Numbered from the stretch's first letter, positions 6,472 to 14,202 are shown. The stretch is DNA of 16,189 nt from JAPUIN01 sp041580375 (GCA_041580375.1 JBFGDZ010000075.1:1-16189); one strand, 5' to 3'. Numbers and translations are program-made. Notes: generated from the sequence alone by a model not told the origin.

Positions 6472-7647
6472 TCACTCCTCCGCCACGAGCGTGAGGACCC
6501 CGGTGTGCGTGAAGAGCAGGTTCGCGCCGTGCAGCGGGGCGATCTCCGCGTTGCCGAAGAACCCGATGATCGGGAGGTCGCCGAACCGGCCGGCGATGTA
6601 GGCGCTGTCGATGCCGGGATGACCGTACAGGGAGCTGCCGCGCGCGGCGCAGTTGAAATACAGTCCGAACCGGTGCCGGGCGCCGGCCCCCGATCGCTCG
6701 AGCCGGGCGAGCATGCTCTTGAGGTCCTCGCGCGCCGCCTGCGGCTCGCGCACGAGCAGCAGGATCGACCCGCCCTCCTCCACGGGCGCGCCGATGCCGA
6801 TCGATCCCTGCCGCGGCTCGATCCCGATGAAACCGCGCACGAGGTACTCACCGGGCTCGAACCTCTCCTGACCCGGACTGGGCGGGATGCCGACGAACAG
6901 GTGTCCGCCCAGCCGCTCGAGGGATCCCCCGAGCCCCAGCGGCAGGCGCGAGCGAAGCACCTCGACGGCCGACCGGCCATCGAGCTCGAGAATGATGTTT
7001 CCGGAGGAGCGCGTCACGCGGCACGGGTCCCCCAGGGGCTGGCATCCCTGCGTCACGCCGATCGTCGCGCGCACCGATCCGGTGAGGTGGAGGGCGGCCA
7101 CGCCCCGCGTCGCGACGTTCCGGCCGTGGAACTGGAACGTGTGGCCCAGGCGGGGATCGCCGGAGGCGGCCGCGCCGACCGCCCGCGCGCGCGGCGCGAC
7201 GTCCCCCAGGTCGCGGAGCAGTCGATCGGGCGGCGCCGCGTACGGATCGGGCAGGAGCAGGCAGAGACCGGGGCGCTGCGCGATCATCGCGCCGATCTCC
7301 TCCGCGGCTCCGCGCGTCTGCTCCCCGGCGAGAAGCGCGATCAGACCGGATGCGGCGATGCGATCGGATCGGACGGCCAGAACCGACACCGCGGGTCCTG
7401 CCTCCACCTCCACTCCGCCCGCGATCACGCCCCACGCGCTGCAACCGCTGAGGTTCGCCGTCCCCATCTCGTCCTGGATGGCGGCGAGCATGGCGGCGTA
7501 GTGGGGCCGGTGGGCGGCGGTGGCGAAGACGAGGCCCCAGTCCGCCCGATCGGAGCGCGCTGCTCCCAGCGCCGATCGCGCGGCTTCGCGGGCCGCCTTG
7601 AGGGGGCCCGCATCAGTCGAGAGTCCGACGCCCGCTGAGGTCTCCAT
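6472..7647 (-). CDS. FIST-domain protein (FIST_N + FIST_C), putative small-ligand sensor
   Basis: The product has 391 residues from ATG at 7647. An FIST_N-like region covers about 35-215. The FIST_C signature is clear near the C-terminus: GLYFNCAARG, then LYGHPGID, then PIIGFFGNAEIAP and LLFTHTGVL. FIST domains are predicted to bind small ligands such as amino acids and are often linked to signalling proteins. This one has no kinase, GGDEF or membrane segment, so it is a cytosolic two-domain protein. Its stop is 1 nt from the start of the GIY-YIG fusion gene, so the two are very likely co-transcribed, but no functional tie is known to me. The frame extends upstream to 7731, but ATG 7647 matches the start of normal-looking sequence; only a weak GGA precedes it. 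Confidence 0.88.
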   Translation of the reverse strand: METSAGVGLSTDAGPLKAAREAARSALGAARSDRADWGLVFATAAHRPHYAAMLAAIQDEMGTANLSGCSAWGVIAGGVEVEAGPAVSVLAVRSDRIAASGLIALLAGEQTRGAAEEIGAMIAQRPGLCLLLPDPYAAPPDRLLRDLGDVAPRARAVGAAASGDPRLGHTFQFHGRNVATRGVAALHLTGSVRATIGVTQGCQPLGDPCRVTRSSGNIILELDGRSAVEVLRSRLPLGLGGSLERLGGHLFVGIPPSPGQERFEPGEYLVRGFIGIEPRQGSIGIGAPVEEGGSILLLVREPQAAREDLKSMLARLERSGAGARHRFGLYFNCAARGSSLYGHPGIDSAYIAGRFGDLPIIGFFGNAEIAPLHGANLLFTHTGVLTLVAEE

Positions 7648-7705
7648 CGTCCGATCATGAAGATACCACGAGGTGGAATGACCGTGGCCGGTGCCCGCCC
7701 GCCGA

Positions 7706-7711
7706 TATAAT
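7706..7711 (+). promoter_or_regulatory. Perfect -10 box (TATAAT) upstream of the EamA operon, poor -35
   Basis: TATAAT at 7706-7711 lies 50 nt before the chosen GTG start at 7761. The best -35 is GTGGCC (7684-7689, 16-bp spacer, three of six matches), so the promoter may need an activator. The opposite strand reads TTATAT over the same bases, so a bidirectional promoter also serving the FIST gene is possible. Confidence 0.45.
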
Positions 7712-7718
7712 GCGACGC

Positions 7719-7732
7719 CGTGCTCGAGCACG
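7719..7732. promoter_or_regulatory. 14-bp perfect palindrome, candidate operator
   Basis: CGTGCTCGAGCACG is an exact inverted repeat placed 7-20 nt after the TATAAT box, so it covers the predicted transcription start. This is a common place for a dimeric repressor site. It lies between the divergent FIST and EamA genes. No regulator gene is in the window. Confidence 0.45.
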
Positions 7733-7760
7733 CACGGTGGGGGATGGCGGGGAGTCGCGC

Positions 7761-8807
7761 GTGGATGGATCGGGTGGTGGAGGACGGGTCGGCATCGAAG
7801 GGGGCGGCTTCGTCCTCGTGGTGGCCTCGGCGCTCTGTTACTCGACGCTCGGCATCTTCGGCAAGATCGCCTATTCCGCCGGCGTCGCGCTCCTGCCGCT
7901 TCTGGCGTCCCGCTTCACGCTCGCCGCGGCCTGCTTCTGGATCCTCGTCCTCCTGACGCCGCGCGTCCGCTCCGCCCTGGTCTCCCTGGGACGCGGCCGC
8001 GCCCTCGTCCTCGTCGCCTGGGGCGTGTTCGGATACGCCGGACAGGCGGCGATCTTCTTCACGGCGCTTCTTTTCGTGCCGGCCAGCCTGGCGGTCGTCC
8101 TGCTCTACACGTCGCCCGCCTTCCTGGCGCTGATCCACTGGCTGGGCACGGGGCGCCGCCCGGGTCGGGCCCAGATCGCCGCGGTGGCGCTCGCGCTGCC
8201 GGGAGCGTACCTGTGCGCCGCGCCCCAGTGGACGGACGGGTCGCCGCTCGGTGTCGGTCTGGCGATCGCCGCCGGTTTCTGGTACGCCTGCTTTCTGCTG
8301 GGGCTCGCGCGGGTGACGCCGGGAGCGCCGTCCCTGCTGTCGGGCGCTTTCGTGATCTCGGGCGCCGCGCTGACCTTCACGGCGGCGGCGCTCGTCACGG
8401 GGCGGACGGCGCTCCCCCACACGGCGTCCGGATGGGGGGCGCTGCTCGGACTGGTGGTGATCGGAACGCTGCTGTCCTTCCTGCTGTTCATCGCGGGCCT
8501 CAAGAGGGTGGGGCCCCACGTCGCCTCGATCCTGAACACCTTCGAGCCGATCGGCACGGTGGCAATCGCGGGGTTTCTCCTGGACGAGCAATTGCTCCCG
8601 TCCCAGTACGCCGGGGCGGCGCTCGTCGTGGCGGCCGCGTTCGTCCTGGCGGCGGTCGGCGGGAGGTGGGAGCGTATGACGTACGACGCGCCGGCGCCCC
8701 CGGCCGTCCAGCCCCGCGCGATTGACGCGATCGGTTCGGGGGCGTACCATGAAAGCTCCACCGCGGCAGCGGTTCGCGACATCCGAGACAGAGGACGGGA
8801 CGCATGA
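7761..8807 (+). CDS. EamA/DMT-superfamily transporter
   Basis: The product has 348 residues and about ten hydrophobic segments in two EamA repeats. The first repeat ends with VPASLAVVLLYTSPAFLAL, the second with LNTFEPIGTVAIAGFLLDE followed by a final helix (GAALVVAAAFVLAA); both fit the family. DMT proteins move small metabolites across the inner membrane; the substrate is unknown. GTG at 7761 was chosen because GGGGAG lies 6 nt upstream; the in-frame ATG at 7710 overlaps the -10 box and would add a non-membrane Arg/Gly tail. A C-terminal cytosolic tail of about 45 residues contains a second promoter. Its TGA overlaps the next gene as ATGA, tying it to the methyltransferase genes and suggesting uptake of a methylated substrate or export of a product. 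Confidence 0.9.
   Translation: MDGSGGGGRVGIEGGGFVLVVASALCYSTLGIFGKIAYSAGVALLPLLASRFTLAAACFWILVLLTPRVRSALVSLGRGRALVLVAWGVFGYAGQAAIFFTALLFVPASLAVVLLYTSPAFLALIHWLGTGRRPGRAQIAAVALALPGAYLCAAPQWTDGSPLGVGLAIAAGFWYACFLLGLARVTPGAPSLLSGAFVISGAALTFTAAALVTGRTALPHTASGWGALLGLVVIGTLLSFLLFIAGLKRVGPHVASILNTFEPIGTVAIAGFLLDEQLLPSQYAGAALVVAAAFVLAAVGGRWERMTYDAPAPPAVQPRAIDAIGSGAYHESSTAAAVRDIRDRGRDA
8722..8750 (+). promoter_or_regulatory. Internal promoter for the methyltransferase genes
   Basis: -35 TTGACG (8722-8727), a 17-bp spacer and -10 TACCAT (8745-8750) lie inside the 3' tail of the EamA gene. The start would be near 8757, about 47 nt before the homocysteine methyltransferase ATG. It would allow the last three genes to be expressed without the transporter. 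Confidence 0.45.
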
Positions 8808-9715
8808 CGAGGGGTTTCCTGGATTTTATCCGTTCCCAGATCGCGCTGTTCGACGGCGGCATGGGGACGATGCTCTTTCAGGCCGGCCTTGTGGACGGGG
8901 AGTCGCCGGAGCCCTGGAACTGGGAGAAACCGGAGGTGGTCGATGGCGTCTACCGCGCCTATTACGACGCCGGCTCGGACGTCGTGCAGACGAACACCTT
9001 CGGAGGGACGACGATCAAGCTGTCGGAGCGCGATCTTCAAGACAGGACGTACGACGCGAATTATCTGGCGGCGAAGGCGCTGCGCGCCGTCTGCCCGGAG
9101 GGCCGATTCGTCGCCGGCGATGTCGGGCCGACGGGCAAGTTTCTCAAGCCGATGGGGGAGTTCGAGGTCGAGGAGTTCGACGCCGCGTTCGAAGCCCAGA
9201 TGCACGGCCTCAAGGACGGGGGCGTCGATCTGATCTCGATCGAGACGATGTACTCGCTCGAAGAGGCCCTCTCGGCGCTGCGCGCGGCCCGGAAGGTCAC
9301 CGGCCTCCCGGTGTGCGTCTGCATGACCTTCGACAAGAACCCGCGCGGCTTCTTCACCCTGATGGGGGAGACCGTGCCCCGCTGCCTGAAGGCGCTGGCG
9401 GACAACGGCGCGGACGTCGTGGGGAGTAATTGCACGCACGGATCGTCCGTCTTCAGAGAACTCGCGATCCTGATCCGCGAGGGCACCGACTTGCCCGTCA
9501 TCGTTCAGCCGAACCGGGGGCGCCCCGTGCTGGAAGGCGGGGAGATGTCCTACAAGCAGACCATCGAAGAGTACGTCGCGGACATCCGCGAGATCGCCGC
9601 CATGGGCGTCAACGTCATCGGAGGGTGTTGCGGCACGACGCCCGAGTTCATCGCCCGGATGCGGCCGATCCTGGACGAACGGATCGCCGCGGCCGGCAGC
9701 GCGGGGGCGCGATGA
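8804..9715 (+). CDS. Homocysteine S-methyltransferase, BHMT / MetH N-terminal type
   Basis: The 303-residue product is a single homocysteine-binding barrel. Family motifs are present: FDGGMGTML (16-24), QTNTFGG (62-68), GSNCTHG (207-213) and GGCCGTTPEFI (273-283). C210, C275 and C276 are the three zinc-binding cysteines that activate the homocysteine thiol, so it should be active. The fold transfers a methyl group to homocysteine, giving methionine; donors across the family are methyl-cobalamin, glycine betaine or S-methylmethionine. The MttB-like and reactivation-like genes after it favour a methyl-corrinoid donor, but betaine-homocysteine methyltransferase activity is an alternative. ATG 8804 has GAGGA 8 nt upstream. 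It overlaps both neighbours by 4 nt (ATGA on each side). Confidence 0.92.
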   Translation: MTRGFLDFIRSQIALFDGGMGTMLFQAGLVDGESPEPWNWEKPEVVDGVYRAYYDAGSDVVQTNTFGGTTIKLSERDLQDRTYDANYLAAKALRAVCPEGRFVAGDVGPTGKFLKPMGEFEVEEFDAAFEAQMHGLKDGGVDLISIETMYSLEEALSALRAARKVTGLPVCVCMTFDKNPRGFFTLMGETVPRCLKALADNGADVVGSNCTHGSSVFRELAILIREGTDLPVIVQPNRGRPVLEGGEMSYKQTIEEYVADIREIAAMGVNVIGGCCGTTPEFIARMRPILDERIAAAGSAGAR

Positions 9716-11178
9716 GCCTGCTGCCGACGCTTCGTCCCCGGATCGAAATGCTGTCGTCGAAGTTCATCGATCAGATCATCGACGAGGCGTTCGAGGTCAA
9801 CGAGAAACTCGGGCTGCAGTTCGAAAACCCCAAGGCGCTCGGGATCCTGGCGGAGCACGGCCAGCGGATCGATCGCGGGAAGGAGCGCGCCTATCTCAGT
9901 CGCGACTTCGTGGAGAAGGCGATCGCCTCCGCCCCGAAATCGCTGACCGTCTGGAACGTGACCGCCGACACCTCGATCGAGGTGGGCGGCGACACGGTGA
10001 CCTTCGATCCGGGTTCGGCGGCGATCAAGGTGCTGGAGACCGACGGCTCCGTGCGGGCCTCCACGTCGGCCGACTACGCGCGGCTCTCCCGTCTGGTGCA
10101 CCATCTGCCCCACGTCCGCGCCAACTCGAGCGCCCTCGTCCCGCACGACGTGCCGATCGAGATCAGCGACTTCTACCGGCTGGCGGTGGCCGTGCAGACC
10201 TGCGACAAGCCGATCGTCACCGGCATCTTCCGCGAGGAGTCGTTTCCCGCCATGCTGGAGATCCTGAGGATCGTGCGGGGCTCCGACGCCGAGATCGCGG
10301 CGAAGCCGCTGGCGATCCTGGACGCCTGCCCCTCCTCGCCGCTCCGCTGGAGCGAGCTGACCTCCGAGAGCATCATGCAGAGCGCGCAGTACGGCATCCC
10401 GTCCGAGATCATCTCCGTGCCCCTGACCGGCGCCACCGGGCCGGTCACGCTCTCGGGGACGCTCGTCGTGCACACCGCGGAGAACCTGGCGGGCATCGCG
10501 CTGGCGCAGGCCGTCCGGCCCGGCGCGCCGGTCATCTACGGCGGGGCCCCGTGCCTGATGGACATGCGGGGCGGCCAGACCCCCTTCGGCTGCATCGAGA
10601 CCTACATGATCGACTGCGCCTACGCACAGATCGGCAAGCGGTTCGGCTTCCCGATCCACTCGTACATGGGGCTGAGCGACTCGAAGCGGGTCGACGCGCA
10701 GGCCGGATACGAGACGGGATCGGGCGTCTTCCTGGCCGCGCTCGCCGACGTGAACATCGTCTCGGGCGTGGGGATCCTCGACTACATCACCTGCCAGAGC
10801 CTGGAGAAGCTCGTCATCGACAACGAGCTGTGCGGCATGGCCTACCGTCTGATCGAGGGCATCCGGCACCGCCACGAGAAGATGGCGCTCGATTTTCTTC
10901 CCGAGGCGATCGAGAAGGGGCACTTCCTCGGGCATCCCACGACGCTGAAGCTGTTCCGGGAGGAGGGCACCCTGCCGGGCCCGGTCGTCGATCGTTCGTC
11001 CGGCGTGCCGGGCGGGAAGGGCCCCACCGACTACGAGCGCGCGCAGGGGGTGGTGCGGGAGCTCCTCGCCAAGGAGCGGTTCCGGTTCCCCGCGGACAAG
11101 GCGCGCGAGATCGAGCGCGTCGTCCTGCGCGAGGGAGCGGAGTTCGGGTTCGATAAGCTCCCGTCCCTTCCGGATTGA
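9712..11178 (+). CDS. MttB-superfamily (trimethylamine methyltransferase-like) protein, non-pyrrolysine
   Basis: The 488-residue product has normal MttB-family length, with conserved stretches such as GATGPVTLSGTLVVHTAENLA (240-260, quoted only as a region), GGAPCLMDMRGG (277-288), SDSKRVDAQAGYE (322-334) and NELCGMAYRLIEGI (371-384). The family demethylates trimethylamine or quaternary amines such as glycine betaine and proline betaine, passing the methyl to a corrinoid protein. The frame has no internal amber codon, so it lacks pyrrolysine and belongs with the non-Pyl enzymes that use quaternary amines (MtgB-like). The substrate is not readable from sequence. It starts at ATG 9712, inside an ATGA overlap with the homocysteine methyltransferase stop. 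No partner corrinoid protein gene is in the window. Confidence 0.9.
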   Translation: MSLLPTLRPRIEMLSSKFIDQIIDEAFEVNEKLGLQFENPKALGILAEHGQRIDRGKERAYLSRDFVEKAIASAPKSLTVWNVTADTSIEVGGDTVTFDPGSAAIKVLETDGSVRASTSADYARLSRLVHHLPHVRANSSALVPHDVPIEISDFYRLAVAVQTCDKPIVTGIFREESFPAMLEILRIVRGSDAEIAAKPLAILDACPSSPLRWSELTSESIMQSAQYGIPSEIISVPLTGATGPVTLSGTLVVHTAENLAGIALAQAVRPGAPVIYGGAPCLMDMRGGQTPFGCIETYMIDCAYAQIGKRFGFPIHSYMGLSDSKRVDAQAGYETGSGVFLAALADVNIVSGVGILDYITCQSLEKLVIDNELCGMAYRLIEGIRHRHEKMALDFLPEAIEKGHFLGHPTTLKLFREEGTLPGPVVDRSSGVPGGKGPTDYERAQGVVRELLAKERFRFPADKAREIERVVLREGAEFGFDKLPSLPD

Positions 11179-11201
11179 AGGCGCCGCCCGCGCCGCGACC
11201 G

Positions 11202-11900
11202 ATGACGAATCCGACCGCCCCCGGAGGCGAACGCGACCGCGTCCGGCGGCTCGATCCCCTGCCGATCGAGGTCGCCCGGCCGATGGTCCTCATGCGCCTC
11301 GGATACCGCCGTCCGTCCCAGGTGCCGGAGCGCACCTCCCGGCTGATCGACGAGGTGATGGAGCGCGGGAGCGCCCTCATCGAGCCCAGGGCGGTCTGGA
11401 CCGAGGTGGAGGTCTCGACCCCGGAACCGGGGACGATCGTCCTCGGGGGGACTTTGCGCACCTCCTCGCGGTCGGTGCACCGGCGGCTTTCGACCTGCCG
11501 GGCCGCGGCCGTCTTCGCCGCCACCGTCGGAGCGGCGATCGACGACCTGGGCCGCCAGTGGATGGACGCCGGCGAGATGACGCGCGCCCTCCTGCTCGAC
11601 GCCTACGGCGGGAGCGCCGCCACCGCGCTGGGCCTGAAGGTGGAAGAGGCGATCGAGGAGGCCTTCTCCGGACGGGGCCTGCGCTCCACCAAGCGGTACG
11701 CGCCCGGCTACGGCGACTGGGATCTGAGCGACCAGGGCCCGCTCCTCGCCATGCTGGACGTCGGGCGCATCGGAATCCGGCTCACCGAGGATCATCTCAT
11801 GCTGCCCGCCAAGTCGATCTCGGGCGTGATCGGGCTGCGCGCGGATCAGCACGAGCGCGGCCCTGCCGATCCCGTCCCCGCGCGCATTCGGGGCCGCTAG
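11202..11900 (+). CDS. Stand-alone homologue of the cobalamin-dependent methionine synthase activation (AdoMet-binding) domain
   Basis: The 232-residue product matches the reactivation domain at the C-terminus of MetH. Its key stretches are RYAPGYGDWDLSDQ (165-178), IGIRLTEDHLM (190-200) and LPAKSISGVIGL (201-212), which parallel the RxxxGY AdoMet-binding loop and LTExxxMxPxxSVSG segment of that fold. In MetH this domain supplies AdoMet to remethylate cob(II)alamin after oxidation. Here it is free-standing, without catalytic or B12 modules, as in some anaerobes and Thermotoga. In this operon it probably reactivates a corrinoid protein serving the MttB-like and homocysteine methyltransferases. 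The ATG at 11202 lacks a good ribosome-binding site; an in-frame TTG at 11175, overlapping the mttB-like stop as TTGA, is an alternative start adding nine residues. Confidence 0.87.
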   Translation: MTNPTAPGGERDRVRRLDPLPIEVARPMVLMRLGYRRPSQVPERTSRLIDEVMERGSALIEPRAVWTEVEVSTPEPGTIVLGGTLRTSSRSVHRRLSTCRAAAVFAATVGAAIDDLGRQWMDAGEMTRALLLDAYGGSAATALGLKVEEAIEEAFSGRGLRSTKRYAPGYGDWDLSDQGPLLAMLDVGRIGIRLTEDHLMLPAKSISGVIGLRADQHERGPADPVPARIRGR

Positions 11901-13597
11901 GGGCACGGGAACGTGTTCGGCCTGGTCTCTCCGGCGGAGGTCGGTCCGAGGCTTCCCTCACCGCAGGTGTTCCATCCCGAGACCAGGTAGTAAAAGACGA
12001 CGCCCGTCTCAGGTCGTTCGACGTCGACGAATCCGGGCGCCGGCAGGGAGGGCTCCAGGCAGGTGTGATTGTAAACCCACGGGCCGATGCCCCGGCTGCC
12101 ACGGTACACGGCGTAAGACAGAACCGGAGCCGAAACCGACCAGCCCAGCGTCTCGCCATCGAGGAAAACGAGGTCGGTCGCCACCTCCGTCGGAGGCGCG
12201 CAGATCCCGCATGCGTCACCGACACCGTCACCATCCGAATCGCGTTGATCGGGGTTGAAGACGCTCGGGCAATTGTCACAGACGTTGCCAGCGCCGTCGC
12301 CATCGGAATCGGCCTGATCCGGATTGTCGGATACCGGGCAGTTGTCGCGGGGGAGGACCAAGCCGTCCCCGTCGGCGTCCGGATCGATGAAGAGGACGTA
12401 GTAGGAATCCTCGTTCCGACAGCCCCCTCCTGAGCACGGCCCTCCGACACTGATCGAGTATTCGCCGGCGGCCAGGGCTCCGGCCAGAACGGGGTCGGGG
12501 ACCGAATTGTCGGAGGCGAGTATCCCGCCCGAATCGTTGAGTCTCAGGGTTCCCACCAGGAGGGACAGAAGGTCCTGGCGAGCGTCCAGGTCCGCGTGCA
12601 CCGTCGAGGACGACGGCAGGACGAAGCGGAAATGATCGACATCGGCATTCGTGCTGATGACGCCGCTGACGGCGCGCGGGATCGCGATCGGCATGCCGGT
12701 CGCGAAGGTCCCGTTGTCGTTCGAGGGGCCCAGCTCGATCGACATCTGGTAGAAGGTGTTGGTCGTCCCCACGAAAATCCGCAGCTCGCGCACCTCGATG
12801 AAATAGGTGGCATCCGCTCCGAGGCTCATTTGAATGAACGGATCCTCCTCGTCGGTCGAAGTGAACGCGTCGCGGGCGAGAATCGACCTGTTCTCGTCGT
12901 ACACGGTCAGGATGATCTTGGCGGGGGGGTTCACCGGGTTGAACACGGCGGAGTCGATGTCGACGGTCAGGATCTGTCCCGCCCGTCCCTCAAGACGATA
13001 GTAGTCGAGGTCGCCCGCCGGGTAGATGAGCGCGTCGATGGAGGGCAGGACCGGTGGAACGAGCGGCGTGGCGTCCTCGAAGGTGTCGTTCGAGTCGATC
13101 TCCACCGAGAGGACGTAGATGTAGCCCGGTCCTCCTTCGAGCGGGCTCAGATCGCGCACGGCGATGAAATAGGTGCCGGTGGTGGGGACCTCCGCCATGG
13201 CCGTGGGATCATCGAAATCACCGAGGGACTGATCCTGGGCCAGAACCGTCACCCCGTCCGTGTCGCGGATCTCCAGGACGGCGCTGAGCTCCGAGCCGGG
13301 GCCCGAAGCCGCCCTGAAGCCGCGCGCGAGGACGTCCGCGCGGATGATCTGGCCGGCCCGGGCGGCGACGGCGTACAGGTCGACGTCGCCCGGCAACCCG
13401 ATCGCGCCTCCGAGGCTCGCCGGGGCGACGATCGGCTGCGCGACGTTCGCGAAATCGTTCGGTTCGACCTCACGACGGAGGTCGGCCGACAGGGGAGAGG
13501 TCCCGATCGCGAGGGCCGCGATGCAGGCGCCGGTCCGGAACGCCCGGCCTCGCGGCCGGACCAGGTTGCGGAAGCAGGGCCATACGCGATGTCTCAA
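11897..13597 (-). CDS. Secreted multidomain protein: three PPC-like domains, thrombospondin type 3 repeats, Fn3-like C-terminus
   Basis: The product has 566 residues if it starts at TTG 13597, which overlaps the upstream gene's stop as TTGA. A signal-like hydrophobic stretch (TGACIAALAIGTSPLSA, 22-38) follows a basic N-terminus. Residues 44-166, 168-288 and 292-386 are beta-rich repeats of PPC type: each opens with EPNDF, SNDTFEDA or NDNGTF, then a GDVDLY/GDLDYY/ADVDHF motif, and closes with a GTYFIAVR-like strand. Residues 406-463 are calcium-binding thrombospondin type 3 repeats (DPDADGDG, DNCP, DSDGDGxGxxCDNCP). Residues 466-556 look like a fibronectin type III-like domain. No catalytic domain was found, so it is probably a surface or adhesive structural protein. 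An in-frame ATG at 13681 is another possible start. Its stop lies in the same CTAG as the facing gene's stop. Confidence 0.85.
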   Translation of the reverse strand: MRHRVWPCFRNLVRPRGRAFRTGACIAALAIGTSPLSADLRREVEPNDFANVAQPIVAPASLGGAIGLPGDVDLYAVAARAGQIIRADVLARGFRAASGPGSELSAVLEIRDTDGVTVLAQDQSLGDFDDPTAMAEVPTTGTYFIAVRDLSPLEGGPGYIYVLSVEIDSNDTFEDATPLVPPVLPSIDALIYPAGDLDYYRLEGRAGQILTVDIDSAVFNPVNPPAKIILTVYDENRSILARDAFTSTDEEDPFIQMSLGADATYFIEVRELRIFVGTTNTFYQMSIELGPSNDNGTFATGMPIAIPRAVSGVISTNADVDHFRFVLPSSSTVHADLDARQDLLSLLVGTLRLNDSGGILASDNSVPDPVLAGALAAGEYSISVGGPCSGGGCRNEDSYYVLFIDPDADGDGLVLPRDNCPVSDNPDQADSDGDGAGNVCDNCPSVFNPDQRDSDGDGVGDACGICAPPTEVATDLVFLDGETLGWSVSAPVLSYAVYRGSRGIGPWVYNHTCLEPSLPAPGFVDVERPETGVVFYYLVSGWNTCGEGSLGPTSAGETRPNTFPCP

Positions 13598-14202
13598 GGG
13601 CGACCGTGGCCGGTTGCAGGGATGAGGCCGTGGGGCCGATCCCGCAGGCCGCGATTGCGGACGGAGATCGCATCGCAGCATTCGAACGGGACCTCGTCGA
13701 CCCGCCCGGCGATGCACACCTCGACGGTCCCTCCGTCCGGCACATCCATCAGCATCGCCAGCACGTCGCTCGCGTCCCCGTCGTCCCGGGTTTCGGCCTT
13801 CCCGTCGCACGGTCGAACGAACCGCACGACGGCCTCCGGGACGCCGTTCGGCAGGTGCCCGCCGCCTCGCACGCCCGCTCGATCCTCGACAAGCCTCGCG
13901 CCCGGTGATTCGTCGATCCCCTCGGATCCCTCCTCGCGTCCGGGCAGACGCATCCCCGCAACGGACGAAACGTACACCCCGGGAGCCAGTCGAGCCGGCT
14001 GGATCGCCCCGAGCCCATCGGCCGAGAAAAGCTCGACGCGGGCCACGAGGGGACCGGCCACGCGACCGACGTCCAGGGTCTTCGGATCCAGGCGGCAGTG
14101 GGACTGGATGATCTGTTCGGGCGCTCCGGCGGCGGACACCACCCCCGGCACGAGAAACAACACGGCTGCGAATGGCGGCAGCCGCGCCGCACGGAACTTC
14201 AC
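13594..14202 (-). CDS. Secreted protein with a domain paralogous to the C-terminus of its upstream neighbour
   Basis: The product has 202 residues from GTG at 14202, chosen because a signal peptide begins there (MKFRAARLPPFAAVLFLVPG, then a likely cut after VVSA) and a G-rich ACGGGGG lies upstream. The mature part aligns by eye with the last about 155 residues of the gene at 14240-16189: DPKTLDVG (39-46) with NPNSLNVN, VLAMLMDVPDGGTVEVCIAG (147-166) with its LIALLSDFPDGG counterpart, and VPFECCDAISVRNRG (171-185) with VPFDACANVVVRNRG. The core resembles beta-domains common in secreted proteins of environmental bacteria, with an xPxTLNxxxxG opening and a GxxFxGxDxIxVxNxG close, but I cannot name a function. 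It sits 37 nt after its paralogue's stop and overlaps the next gene by 4 nt, so the three form an operon. Confidence 0.78.
   Translation of the reverse strand: MKFRAARLPPFAAVLFLVPGVVSAAGAPEQIIQSHCRLDPKTLDVGRVAGPLVARVELFSADGLGAIQPARLAPGVYVSSVAGMRLPGREEGSEGIDESPGARLVEDRAGVRGGGHLPNGVPEAVVRFVRPCDGKAETRDDGDASDVLAMLMDVPDGGTVEVCIAGRVDEVPFECCDAISVRNRGLRDRPHGLIPATGHGRP

Noticed and set aside
7710..7760. ATG at 7710 as the EamA start
   Set aside because: It lies within the TATAAT box and upstream of the predicted transcript start. GTG 7761 has a good ribosome-binding site.
9550..10935. Long minus-strand open frame opposite the MttB-like gene
   Set aside because: Its translation has no family features, while the plus strand encodes a full-length MttB-superfamily protein.
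9712..11178. Possible pyrrolysine-containing MttB
   Set aside because: No in-frame amber codon interrupts the gene, so it is of the non-pyrrolysine type.
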